Below are positions 43,467-52,175 of a DNA stretch of 64,000 nt, piece by piece (the first letter of the stretch is position 1; each line of letters starts with the position of its first letter). The stretch is from Bacteroidota bacterium (GTDB lineage Bacteria > Bacteroidota > Bacteroidia > J057 > JADKCL01), in assembly GCA_016718825.1 (NCBI GenBank), contig JADKCL010000065.1, positions 1-64,000 on the forward strand. The letters run 5' to 3'. The position numbers and the translations under genes were made by a program. A model generated the notes under the pieces. It made no database searches. It worked only from the letters and a program-made list of their open reading frames with translations, and was not told where the DNA came from.

Positions 43467-45488
43467 CTATTTCTGAAGGATGCTGAATTCGACGCGGCGA
43501 TTGATTTGGCGGTTTTCGGCATTCGTATTCGGGAGTTGTGGTTTTGTCTCTCCGAATCCTTTATTGGTGAGGCGATTGGCGACAATGCCCTTCGCAATCA
43601 AATACGTTTGAACCGCCAATGCACGCTTTTTGCTGAGTTCGAGGTTGCTCACGTCGGAGCCGACATCGTCCGTGTGGCCGGCAATTTGAATCGTCATGGT
43701 CGGATTGTCATTCAACAATTTTACCAATCGGCCCAACTCCTTGGTCGACTGAGGACGCAAATCCCATTTTCCAGTGTCGAAAAAGAGGTTGTTCAGGCGC
43801 ACAATGCTGCCCACTTCGATGGGAACAAGGTAGAGATCCTTGGTAATTTCTTGATAAGCATCGAGTTTTTTGAGATCGAGATTTTCGCTAACAGGCGCAA
43901 AGCCGACGGCTTGACCTAGAAAACCATAAACTTCTCCCGCAGGAAGCACGATGGAATAGGAGCCATCACCGGGATTGCTGCGTGCGATTCCCAGTTCTTT
44001 TCCACTCGTGAGGGATTCGTAGAGGATCTCGGCACCCAAAGGCTCCATGGTTTTTGCGTTTAAGACACGGCCTTTGATCAGCACAACGGGCTTGGGGCGC
44101 ACGCTCGCAGGCATCGGAGCTCTGAAAATATCAGCGCGCCCCAGCGAATTTTGATAGGAGACAAAGTAGGCGTAATCGCCAGATGCTGGAATCGAATAAT
44201 AGGCGTCCCATCCAGGAGTATTGAGCAGAGGGCCAAGGTTTTGCGGCTCAGACCAGTTGGTCCAGGTGCTGTCGAGTCTGCGCGTCACGTACATGTCCTT
44301 GCTGCCATAGCCGACGCGACCATTTGTCGAAAAATACAGCGTCGCGTCGTCAGCCGCGAGAAAGGGCGTGCTTTCGCCACCTGCAGTATTCACGGTTGCA
44401 CCCATGTTGGCGGGCTCGGTCCAACTGCCATCAGGCTTCAAAAAGGAGACATGCAGGTCCTTTCCGCCGCTGCCATTGTCTCGTTGAATGGCCAAAATCA
44501 TCGTTTTTCCTGAGGCTGCCATGGCATATTCCCCGTAGGGGCTACGGTTGTAGAAGTTGTCGATATCCTGCCCTTTTGGCTTGTCCCAGGTATTTCCAAG
44601 TCGGCGGGCATAAGAAACGCCCACTTCGCCGCTTCCATCCTCCTTGTATTTGTTGAGCAGCAACATCGTCTGACCATCAGGCGATATGGCCGCTGCAGCA
44701 TTGTTGTCCTTGTTATTCAAAGGCTCACCCAAATTCTCCGCAAGTCCCCAAGTGCCATCCGGATTTCGGCGCGAGACGTAGATGTCCTGCATATCGACGT
44801 TTCCGAGGTTGTTGGGGTGGCCTTGGCGTGTGAGATACAGCAACTGCCCGTCGGGGATGATGACAGGAAGCAGCTCATCCGTAGGTGAATTGACATTGGG
44901 CCCGAGGTTTTCTCGTATTCCCTCCGTCAAAATGCCAGGCGCAAGGTTGATTTTTGCTTTGATCGTGTCAGTTGATTCCGAGATGCCGACAGCATCGATT
45001 TGGTTAAAACCGGCCACAAGCTTCGGATTGAGCACGACCATGAGCTTGCTGCAGGCAAATTCGGTGCGAGGAATGAATATGTTGGTCATTTTGCCTCCCA
45101 TCGAACCAGGTCCGGGAGCCGGGTTGGTCCAAATGACCGTGGGTGTATTTCCATTAAACAGGATGACTTTAACCAAAGATCCTGCGCCCAAGGCTTCAGA
45201 AATCGCGATTTGTTGGATGTGAATTGCTTTTGGGTACCCCAAGGTGATGTACTCTTCCTTGTCGATATCGGCTTCGGAAGGCGACCAGGTACATTCTGTA
45301 CCCTTGCTCACTGCCGGGTCAATGCTGGGCGGCCCAAGCGCCTCCTTGGCTGCATAGTGGCCGGGATTGTTGGCGTCGCGGTATTCCGATGAAACCTCCA
45401 AAACCTTTGAAGCCCAATGTACATCTTGAGAAAAAGCAGTTCCTGTACCGAAGCCAACCGCCAAAATCAAACCCAACAATCGTTTCAT
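43467..45488 (-). CDS. PorE-like OmpA-family protein with beta-propeller
   Basis: A 673-residue exported protein (signal peptide MKRLLGLILAVGFGTGTAFSQ, no lipobox). Residues 25-185 look like a discoidin/galactose-binding-like domain. Residues 200-450 hold PD40/WD40-like propeller blades (ISPDGQTMLLLNKY, LAADDATLYFSTNG). Residues 465-545 are a carboxypeptidase-regulatory-like domain (IKGRVLNAKTMEPLGAEI). The C-terminus is a peptidoglycan-binding OmpA domain (IQIAGHTDDVGSDVSN, ELSKKRALAV, GFGETKP). Propeller, regulatory domain and OmpA in this order is the architecture of PorE, the wall-anchoring component of the type IX secretion system; PorE is a lipoprotein with TPRs, which this is not. It is followed by the GldN-like fusion. 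An AGGAG lies just before the ATG. Confidence 0.8.
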   Translation of the reverse strand: MKRLLGLILAVGFGTGTAFSQDVHWASKVLEVSSEYRDANNPGHYAAKEALGPPSIDPAVSKGTECTWSPSEADIDKEEYITLGYPKAIHIQQIAISEALGAGSLVKVILFNGNTPTVIWTNPAPGPGSMGGKMTNIFIPRTEFACSKLMVVLNPKLVAGFNQIDAVGISESTDTIKAKINLAPGILTEGIRENLGPNVNSPTDELLPVIIPDGQLLYLTRQGHPNNLGNVDMQDIYVSRRNPDGTWGLAENLGEPLNNKDNNAAAAISPDGQTMLLLNKYKEDGSGEVGVSYARRLGNTWDKPKGQDIDNFYNRSPYGEYAMAASGKTMILAIQRDNGSGGKDLHVSFLKPDGSWTEPANMGATVNTAGGESTPFLAADDATLYFSTNGRVGYGSKDMYVTRRLDSTWTNWSEPQNLGPLLNTPGWDAYYSIPASGDYAYFVSYQNSLGRADIFRAPMPASVRPKPVVLIKGRVLNAKTMEPLGAEILYESLTSGKELGIARSNPGDGSYSIVLPAGEVYGFLGQAVGFAPVSENLDLKKLDAYQEITKDLYLVPIEVGSIVRLNNLFFDTGKWDLRPQSTKELGRLVKLLNDNPTMTIQIAGHTDDVGSDVSNLELSKKRALAVQTYLIAKGIVANRLTNKGFGETKPQLPNTNAENRQINRRVEFSILQK

Positions 45489-45599
45489 CTTGATGCTCTC
45501 CTATTCTTTTCAAGCTCTAACGAGCAAATGCAGCGTGGTTACGTGCTACCTCGCCCGAAATCCATTGCAATGCAAAATAAGTACCGCAAATGAAATCCG

Positions 45600-46571
45600 C
45601 TAAAAAAACACGATCGTTGCCCCGTTGCCATAGAGCACGGGATCGGCCAATTCGTAGTGTTTTACGAAGTCAAATCCCATGAGGCGGTGATGCATTTCCT
45701 TTTTCAACGTGCCATTTCCGATCCCGTGAATGAACACCATAGAGTCCAAATGATGGGCCTGTGCATCGGTGAGGGCCTTTTCAAAGGCCTCCAATTGCAG
45801 GCGCATCATGGTATGGCTGTCAATTCCAAGTGGGTTGCTGATGATTTTGTGGATATGCAGGTCCACCACCTTCGGTGGTTTCGGTGGCTTTTGCACGGTA
45901 AGACGTGCATCGCTGACGGCACTCTCGGCGAGCATGCTGGTCTGAACCTCAACTTTTTCCTCCAAGACAAATTCCCAGCCTTGTACATTCAACTCAGGCA
46001 CCGATTTCGTCTCACGGGTAAAAATGTCGGTTTTGCAATTGATTTCCAGCGTGATCGGTGCAATCGGCTTGGGATGCTCAATCCGCGGAAATTGAAGGAT
46101 TTGAAGGTAAATCAGCCGCGCCATGTGGAATTCTGCAGGCGTCTGCCGCCCGATGAAGTGATTTTCGCGGGGCATCACCGATCCCGAGTTGTAGCTGATG
46201 AACTTGTTGCCGACTTTGACATAACACGTGAAAAGCACCTCGTTCCGACCTTGATTGAGGAGCCAAAATTCGTAGTCTTGGTCGGCATTCTTGAAGAGGA
46301 CAAAACTTGGCGGGAGATCCGGGGCAGGCGCGAGGCTAGGCCCAATTCCCAGTCCCTTCTTTTTGGGCTTGTCGCTTTCTTCCTCCTCCTCATTCCTCAA
46401 AATGCTTTCTGCCGAATTGATTTTCACCACTTCGTCCACGCCGAGTTCCATTTCATAGAACTCATCAATCAGGACTTCAACCCTTGTGGGGCTGATCACC
46501 CTTTGGACGACGCCTTCTCCTTTGGCATGAAGCAATCTTACCTTTTCGCCTACCTTAAATATCTCACGCAT
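45600..46571 (-). CDS. DUF2027 and Smr domain protein
   Basis: A 323-residue protein. The N-terminal part (VGEKVRLLHAKGEGVVQRV, then a hydrophilic linker) is a Tudor/KOW-like domain. The middle is DUF2027 (FVLFKNADQDYEFWLLNQG, LIYLQILQFPR), found in Bacteroidota. The C-terminal Smr domain (VVDLHIHKI, MVFIHGIGNGTLKKEMHHRL) is the nuclease-type domain of MutS2 relatives, with the conserved HGxGxG. Smr proteins act on RNA or DNA, several in ribosome rescue. It lies 112 bases upstream of the PorE-like gene on the same strand. Confidence 0.85.
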   Translation of the reverse strand: MREIFKVGEKVRLLHAKGEGVVQRVISPTRVEVLIDEFYEMELGVDEVVKINSAESILRNEEEEESDKPKKKGLGIGPSLAPAPDLPPSFVLFKNADQDYEFWLLNQGRNEVLFTCYVKVGNKFISYNSGSVMPRENHFIGRQTPAEFHMARLIYLQILQFPRIEHPKPIAPITLEINCKTDIFTRETKSVPELNVQGWEFVLEEKVEVQTSMLAESAVSDARLTVQKPPKPPKVVDLHIHKIISNPLGIDSHTMMRLQLEAFEKALTDAQAHHLDSMVFIHGIGNGTLKKEMHHRLMGFDFVKHYELADPVLYGNGATIVFF

Positions 46572-46720
46572 TGATGATGCCGTTTTTCAGTGTTTGATGG
46601 CTGCAATCCAGGGGAGGCAGCGTTGATCGATTGGTAAAACTAAGACGAATGCCTTAATTTCGGGGCGATAGATTTGTCTGTCGGCAAAACTATCTGGGAT
46701 TGAATCGAGATCGATTGTGC

Positions 46721-47239
46721 ATGCTTGAATTTGTAAATGTTAAAATCCGGAACGCGTCCCCATCGGATGCCCCGGAAATTGCCGCCATTTACAACCATTT
46801 TATACTGGAAACGGTCATCACATTTGAAGAAACGGCGATTTCGGATGATGAAATGGCAGGAAGGATTTCCGAGGTCAGCGAAAAATTCCCGTGGATTGTT
46901 TGTGTGGAGGCCGGCCGGATCCTCGGCTACGCCTACGCAAGCAGCTGGAAATCACGTTGCGCCTACCGCAATTCGGTGGAAACGACCGTCTATCTCGACG
47001 CGAACGTTGCAGGTCGGGGTTTGGGGAAATTGCTCTATCAGGAATTGCTGAACCGGCTTCGCGGACTCGGCCTGCACGCTGCCATTGGAGGTATCGCCCT
47101 GCCCAATGAGGCAAGCGTGCGGCTCCACGAAAAATGCGGATTCGAAAAGGTTGCCCACTTCAAGGAGGTCGGATTCAAGTTTGGCAATTGGATTGATGTC
47201 GGCTATTGGCAAGTACTACTCACAGATCCGATTGATTGA
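46721..47239 (+). CDS. GNAT N-acetyltransferase, phosphinothricin-acetyltransferase-like
   Basis: About 172 residues of a GNAT acetyltransferase. The layout matches the Pat/MddA group: IRNASPSDAPEIAAIYNHF at the N-terminus, FEETAIS, ILGYAYASSWKSRCAYRNSVE, then the acetyl-CoA loop VAGRGLGKLLYQEL and NEASVRLHEKCGFE. Enzymes of this group acetylate methionine sulfone, sulfoximine or phosphinothricin. The specificity is inferred from similarity only. ATG 46721 is the likely start. The TGA stop is followed two bases later by the next gene's ATG, so they are coupled. Confidence 0.85.
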   Translation: MLEFVNVKIRNASPSDAPEIAAIYNHFILETVITFEETAISDDEMAGRISEVSEKFPWIVCVEAGRILGYAYASSWKSRCAYRNSVETTVYLDANVAGRGLGKLLYQELLNRLRGLGLHAAIGGIALPNEASVRLHEKCGFEKVAHFKEVGFKFGNWIDVGYWQVLLTDPID

Positions 47240-47241
47240 CG

Positions 47242-47814
47242 ATGCAGAAGGAAAACATCCGCAACAGCACTTTTAGAGGCAACGACTATGCCGGCCGCAG
47301 CTTGCCCTTCCCGGAATACGAAGGCTGCGAATTCTTGGACTGCAATTTTGCAAAAGCAGACTTGAGCGAGGTCAATTTCATCGATTGCCGCTTCTCGGGC
47401 TGCAATCTTGGCAATGCCAAGCTGGAAGGTACGGGCTTGAAGGGCGTGTTTTTCAAGGATTGCAAGCTGATCGGATTGGATTTTTCTGCCTGCAACGACT
47501 TTCTCCTCGATCTGGGTTTCGATGGCTGCAACCTCGATTTTGCCTATTTTCACAAGAAAAAGCTCAAAAAGACAAAATTTGTCAACTGCACGATCGCCGA
47601 GGCCAATTTTACCGAATCCGATTTGTCCCAGGCAGTTTTTGATGGTTGTGACTTGAAGCGCACCGTGTTTCAAGCCTCGCAGTTGCGCGGTGCAGACTTC
47701 CGCACAGCCCGAAACTACAGCATCGATCCTGATAAAAATGCCGTAAAGGGTGCCAAATTCAGCTATCCGGACGTCTTGGGCTTGCTCGACAAGTTTGGAA
47801 TTGAAATTGAATGA
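47242..47814 (+). CDS. Pentapeptide-repeat protein
   Basis: A 190-residue protein built from A(D/N)LxF pentapeptide repeats (CEFLDCNFAKADLSEVNF, ANFTESDLSQAVFDGCDL), which fold into a right-handed quadrilateral beta helix. The layout, two blocks separated by a longer turn and a C-terminal YSIDPDKNAVKGAKFSYPDVLG extension, is that of Qnr/McbG-like proteins common in Bacteroidota. Some protect DNA gyrase. Resistance should not be inferred without testing. It is coupled to the GNAT gene. Confidence 0.85.
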   Translation: MQKENIRNSTFRGNDYAGRSLPFPEYEGCEFLDCNFAKADLSEVNFIDCRFSGCNLGNAKLEGTGLKGVFFKDCKLIGLDFSACNDFLLDLGFDGCNLDFAYFHKKKLKKTKFVNCTIAEANFTESDLSQAVFDGCDLKRTVFQASQLRGADFRTARNYSIDPDKNAVKGAKFSYPDVLGLLDKFGIEIE

Positions 47815-47898
47815 ATTGACTTCTGGGACTTTGTATTGGCCCGACGCCAAACTCATTTTCTTGCATCGATTTCAGTGCCCCGAGACACGAAAACCGCT

Positions 47899-47906
47899 TA
47901 TCTTTG
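47899..47906 (+). promoter_or_regulatory. Candidate -7 element of the SNF2 helicase gene
   Basis: TATCTTTG, identical to the rpsU and tRNA elements, 35 bases before the ATG. A TTG at 47861-47863 is too far away for the normal spacer. Confidence 0.4.
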
Positions 47907-47940
47907 ACGTTTGGATTGAAATGAAGCGTCGAGGTGTTTT

Positions 47941-50796
47941 ATGAGATTGGTTGATTCAGGAAAGAAATTCAAGGTCGTTTATTCGCTGTACGAGCATGAA
48001 TTTTTGGGTTGTCTTTTTTCTTCGCATGTCGTGCAAGAGCTTGACAATGGGAGCCTTAGCCTGACCTACCAAGCGCTGATGCCCGAGAATATGTCGCAGT
48101 TCAACCACATGCTCGACAACGAGGACAGGGCCTTGGTCAAACATCTTGACAAACTTACCAGCGATGAGATTGTCAAGAAATTTGGCGGAACGGTGCGCAA
48201 CATCAGCGAATTTTTCTCCAAAAAGTTCCACGATGCGATCAAAGACACTGTGCTTCGGTACGTAGATCGCCTGATGTTGGAAGCAATCCCCATGTTACGC
48301 AACAAACCCCTTTTTGAATCAAGCAGGGACGGTTATCCAGCCAAAACCCGTTTGAGCATTGCCGATGATCTCGCATCGGTACGCTTTTATTTTCGCCGCA
48401 ATGCAGATGAAACGCGGTATTTTCCGATGGTCTACCGCAACAACGTCAGGCTTTCCGTCTGTCGAAAAGATGCAAAGGTCATCGTGGAAGAGCCCGCTTG
48501 GATGATGCTGGGAACGGAAATTTTCACTTTTGACCAAGATATTGAGGCGCGCAAGATGCGTCCATTCTTTTCCAAACCCCATATTTCGATTCCAAAAGCC
48601 GTTGAGGAAAAGTACTTCAAAGGATTCGTCCCTCAAATCGTCAGCAAATACGAGGTCGATACCGAGGGCATGCGGATATCCTACATTCGGCGCGACCCAA
48701 AGTTTAGATTTGTGGTAGATGCGACCGGCAATGGCCTTTTGTCCATGGAGTTGCGTGTGCAATACGGGGATTTCGATCTCAAGCCCAACCACCAAAAGGA
48801 TGTCGACGTCGTGGTGGGACAACAAGACAACGACTTCATCTTCTACAAGATTTTCCGCAATCAAGAAGCCGAACGTGACGTCGTTTTGTACATGGAACGC
48901 TTGCTCGGCGGAAGTAACTTGCTGGATATGGGCATGATGGGCCGGCAATCTGGACTGCAATGGCTTTCAGAAAATGTACGTGAGCTCGTTTCCAACGGCA
49001 TCGAAGTCGTGCAAGACGGTGAAGTTCAGAATCTCACGTTTGAACGCCCCGAAATTGTATTCGAGACCAAAGACGCGGGCGACTGGTTTGATATCAAAGC
49101 CATGGTGCATATTGCAGGCTTCATAATTCCCTTTTTGAAGTTCAGGAAGCACATTATGCAAGGCAAACGGGACTACGTGCTGCCCAATGGTGCCACGGCG
49201 ATCCTTCCCGAAGAGTGGTTTTCAGATTACCGTCACCTGCTCGAAATTGCGGAGCAACGCGACGACGATACCTTGAGCATTCGCAAGTATCAGGCGGTTG
49301 TGTTGGACATGCCGATGGGGAACAAATCCAATTTCAAGCAGAAAATCGGGGATTTGGTTTCCTCGATGGAAATCAAGGAGTACGACCTCCCGCGTGGGCT
49401 CAAAGCCGATTTGCGCAGCTACCAAAAACAGGGATACGATTGGCTCGGATTTCTCCAGGAATACAGCTTTGGCGGTATCTTGGCCGATGACATGGGTTTG
49501 GGAAAAACGCTTCAAACGCTCTCTTTGCTTCAACGCGAAAAGGAGAATGGTCCGACGCAAGCATCTTTGGTAGTGATGCCGACTTCGCTGATATACAACT
49601 GGGTAGCGGAGGCCAGGAAGTTTACGCCATCACTGAAGGTGCTCATCCACACGGGTTCCCAACGCAATACAGATCCCCTCGAATTTTCCCAATACGACGT
49701 CATTTTTACGACTTACGGCTTGGTGCGTTCCGATCTCGAAATGCTGGCCAAGTTTCCGTTTCATTATTTGATCTTGGACGAAAGTCAAATGATCAAGAAT
49801 CCGAGCTCCAAAACTGCCAAGGCGGTCAAGGATCTTGTCGCCAAACACCGACTTTCGCTCACGGGCACGCCCGTGGAAAACACATTGCTCGACCTTTGGT
49901 CGCAAATGACCTTCCTCAATCCGGGATTGCTCGGCGGCGAAACGTTTTTCCGCGATTTTTACGTGACCCCGATCGAGAAATTTCGCGATGCAGCCCGCGC
50001 AGAGCGCTTGCGCAAAATGATCCACCCCTTCATTCTGCGCCGCACCAAATCCCAAGTTGCCCTCGAATTGCCACCCAAGGTTGAGCAGGTGCACTTTTGC
50101 GAGATGACTGACGCGCAGCGTGGACTCTACGAGGAAACCAAAAATGCCTACCGCAATTTCCTCTTGGGAATGGACGAAGCGGAATTCGGGACCAAGAAGC
50201 TGAACATCCTCGCAGGCCTTCAAAAGCTACGACAAATCGCGATTCACCCCCAATTGGTGGAAGAGGGACAGGATTATGAACTCTCCGAATCCGGTAAATT
50301 CCAGGAATATGAGCGGCTTTTGGAGGAAGTGATTTCCAAAGGCGCCAAAGTGCTCGTCTTTTCGCAGTTTGTACGGCTTCTCAAGATTCTTGAGGCCGAT
50401 TTGCAGAAAAAGGGCGTCACGTATTGTTATCTCGACGGTTCGACGGTTGATCGTCAGGCGCAAGTCGAGCGATTTCAAACTGATCCGGATGTGCAGGTTT
50501 TCCTCATCAGCCTCAAAGCAGGGGGTGTGGGTCTGAACTTGACAGCGGCTGAATATGTCTTCATCCTTGACCCGTGGTGGAATCCCGCGGCTGAGCGCCA
50601 AGCGGTTGATAGAAGTCACCGTATCGGTCAAACCGCAACGGTATTTTCCTACAAATTCATTTCCAAAGACACGATCGAAGAAAAGATCGTAAAGCTGCAA
50701 GAGCGCAAGTCACAACTCTCAGATGCGGTCATTTCCGAAGAAAAGGAATTGTTCAAACAGTTGAATTTGAAAGACTTGGTCGAATTGTTTTCTTGA
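47941..50796 (+). CDS. SNF2-family DEAD/DEAH-box helicase
   Basis: A 951-residue ATP-dependent DNA/nucleoprotein motor. The N-terminal 450 residues match the bacterial SNF2-associated region (variable, partly beta-rich). The SNF2 ATPase follows with motif I DDMGLGKTLQTL near 516, motif II DESQ near 613, LSLTGTPVENTLLDLWS (motif III), and a C-terminal helicase half with FLISLKAGGVGLNLTAA and DRSHRIGQT (motif VI, near 891). Related bacterial proteins such as RapA recycle RNA polymerase, and others take part in defence or repair. No defence partner genes flank it, so a housekeeping role is more likely. Confidence 0.92.
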   Translation: MRLVDSGKKFKVVYSLYEHEFLGCLFSSHVVQELDNGSLSLTYQALMPENMSQFNHMLDNEDRALVKHLDKLTSDEIVKKFGGTVRNISEFFSKKFHDAIKDTVLRYVDRLMLEAIPMLRNKPLFESSRDGYPAKTRLSIADDLASVRFYFRRNADETRYFPMVYRNNVRLSVCRKDAKVIVEEPAWMMLGTEIFTFDQDIEARKMRPFFSKPHISIPKAVEEKYFKGFVPQIVSKYEVDTEGMRISYIRRDPKFRFVVDATGNGLLSMELRVQYGDFDLKPNHQKDVDVVVGQQDNDFIFYKIFRNQEAERDVVLYMERLLGGSNLLDMGMMGRQSGLQWLSENVRELVSNGIEVVQDGEVQNLTFERPEIVFETKDAGDWFDIKAMVHIAGFIIPFLKFRKHIMQGKRDYVLPNGATAILPEEWFSDYRHLLEIAEQRDDDTLSIRKYQAVVLDMPMGNKSNFKQKIGDLVSSMEIKEYDLPRGLKADLRSYQKQGYDWLGFLQEYSFGGILADDMGLGKTLQTLSLLQREKENGPTQASLVVMPTSLIYNWVAEARKFTPSLKVLIHTGSQRNTDPLEFSQYDVIFTTYGLVRSDLEMLAKFPFHYLILDESQMIKNPSSKTAKAVKDLVAKHRLSLTGTPVENTLLDLWSQMTFLNPGLLGGETFFRDFYVTPIEKFRDAARAERLRKMIHPFILRRTKSQVALELPPKVEQVHFCEMTDAQRGLYEETKNAYRNFLLGMDEAEFGTKKLNILAGLQKLRQIAIHPQLVEEGQDYELSESGKFQEYERLLEEVISKGAKVLVFSQFVRLLKILEADLQKKGVTYCYLDGSTVDRQAQVERFQTDPDVQVFLISLKAGGVGLNLTAAEYVFILDPWWNPAAERQAVDRSHRIGQTATVFSYKFISKDTIEEKIVKLQERKSQLSDAVISEEKELFKQLNLKDLVELFS

Positions 50797-50824
50797 TATC
50801 TGCGCGGAGAACAGGAAGGCCCGA

Positions 50825-52105
50825 TTATCTGGCAACCACAAATTTCCGTGTCAGATTCATCGCCTCATATCCTTTGGGAGCCTTGTGCAGTTTGACATTG
50901 AGCAAATAGGCGCCGGTGCTTTTTTCGCTCATGTCGAGGTGGAGTTTGTTTTCTCCGGCGACCACGTGCTGATCGGGGAGGCTCAATACGCGGCGGCCCT
51001 GTAAATCATGGACTTCCATTTGAACCACAAGGTCGGCTACAGACCAGAGATTGACATTGTAGGCGGCATTGTCATCGGGGGTGATGGAAACCAATTCCAA
51101 AGGAATCGTACTGCCTTCAACGATCCTGACAATGTTGGAGAATTGCGTTTTTCCGTCTTGATCCACCATTTTGAGGCGGTAATAGACGGTAGATGCGCCC
51201 GATTTGGGGTCGTTGTAGCTGTAATTGACATTGCCCAAACTGCCGTTGCCTTTGGCCGATACGGTGCCAATGGTCTTGAATCCAGTGGGTTGCAGGCTGC
51301 GTTCGACTTCGTAGCGGTCAAGCTTCAATTCCTCGGCACTTGTCCATGAGAGTCGAATCAGATTGGCTTCTTCACGGGCGGCAAACGTCACCAATTGTGC
51401 CGGAACGATGATCGTGGAAATGCGAACGTCGTCGATGGCGACGGAGGGATCCGTACCGCTTCCATTTCCATTGTTTCTCCAATTGAAGCCGACGCGCACA
51501 TTGGGATTGTTGTTGAATGCAGCAGGCAATGCCAGTGTATAGGTCGTCCACTGACCTTGGCTGTAGCCGTTACAGGCACCGCAGCAGACGCTCGTCAAGC
51601 AATATTGAAATCCAACAGGCCAAGTTGCGCCATTGTCGGTGCTGAGCCGGAGTTGCGCTCGGTCGTCGGAGCAGGCGGCACTTCCAAAAGCTATGAAGTC
51701 AAAAGAAAGCGTATTGGACGAATATCCAACCGTGGAAATCGTTGGGGAAACAGCCGTTTTGAAAGTCGCATTGGTTATGCCAGTTTCATTAAAGGTCGCT
51801 CCATTGTCGCCACCGGCACCTGGATCGGCGCCGATATGCAAAGAGGCATCACCGATGCAAGTACTACCGCAACCGGGTGGCACGATACCTTCCTCCGCAC
51901 AGCTTACAAACCAATCGTTGGGAGAACCACCGGAAACACCGCCATCGTTGTTGAGTACAGTCCAGCCAGCATAGGTGTTTGCAAGGCAGTTGGCGGTGCA
52001 GCCATTGTTGAAGTTCACGCTGTAAAAAACAGACTGCGCGGAAAGCGCAGTTGACATTGACAACAACAATGCAGCAAGGAAGAAACCTTTAGAATAAACC
52101 CTCAT
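50825..52105 (-). CDS. Secreted protein with a T9SS-type C-terminal region
   Basis: About 426 residues. ATG 52105 gives a good signal peptide (MRVYSKGFFLAALLLSMSTALSAQ). Residues 30-230 are a jelly-roll-like domain (TFKTAVSPTIS, NTLSFDFIAFGSAACSDDRAQLRLS, VRVGFNWRNNGNG, AIDDVRIS) with several cysteines (CCGACNGY). A short fibronectin-like segment follows (RLSWTSAEELKLDRYEVERS), common just before sorting domains. The last 80 residues, ending MNLTRKFVVAR, form a weak type IX sorting domain (MEVHDLQGRRVLSL, GAYLLNVKL). It is expected at the cell surface; ligand unknown. Confidence 0.75.
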   Translation of the reverse strand: MRVYSKGFFLAALLLSMSTALSAQSVFYSVNFNNGCTANCLANTYAGWTVLNNDGGVSGGSPNDWFVSCAEEGIVPPGCGSTCIGDASLHIGADPGAGGDNGATFNETGITNATFKTAVSPTISTVGYSSNTLSFDFIAFGSAACSDDRAQLRLSTDNGATWPVGFQYCLTSVCCGACNGYSQGQWTTYTLALPAAFNNNPNVRVGFNWRNNGNGSGTDPSVAIDDVRISTIIVPAQLVTFAAREEANLIRLSWTSAEELKLDRYEVERSLQPTGFKTIGTVSAKGNGSLGNVNYSYNDPKSGASTVYYRLKMVDQDGKTQFSNIVRIVEGSTIPLELVSITPDDNAAYNVNLWSVADLVVQMEVHDLQGRRVLSLPDQHVVAGENKLHLDMSEKSTGAYLLNVKLHKAPKGYEAMNLTRKFVVAR

Positions 52106-52175
52106 ACGAATGACCAATGGTACTATTTCCTGCCGAAGTAGGCACAACGCTGGACGTGAAATTAGAAATAAATCT

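Noticed and set aside
47242..47814. Quinolone-resistance (Qnr) assignment for the pentapeptide protein
   Set aside because: The fold and general layout match, but such proteins are common housekeeping-type genes in Bacteroidota; no specific Qnr residues could be confirmed.
47941..50796. SNF2 helicase as part of a DISARM-like or other defence island
   Set aside because: No methyltransferase, nuclease or other defence gene flanks it; neighbours are an acetyltransferase, a pentapeptide protein and a T9SS cargo-like gene.
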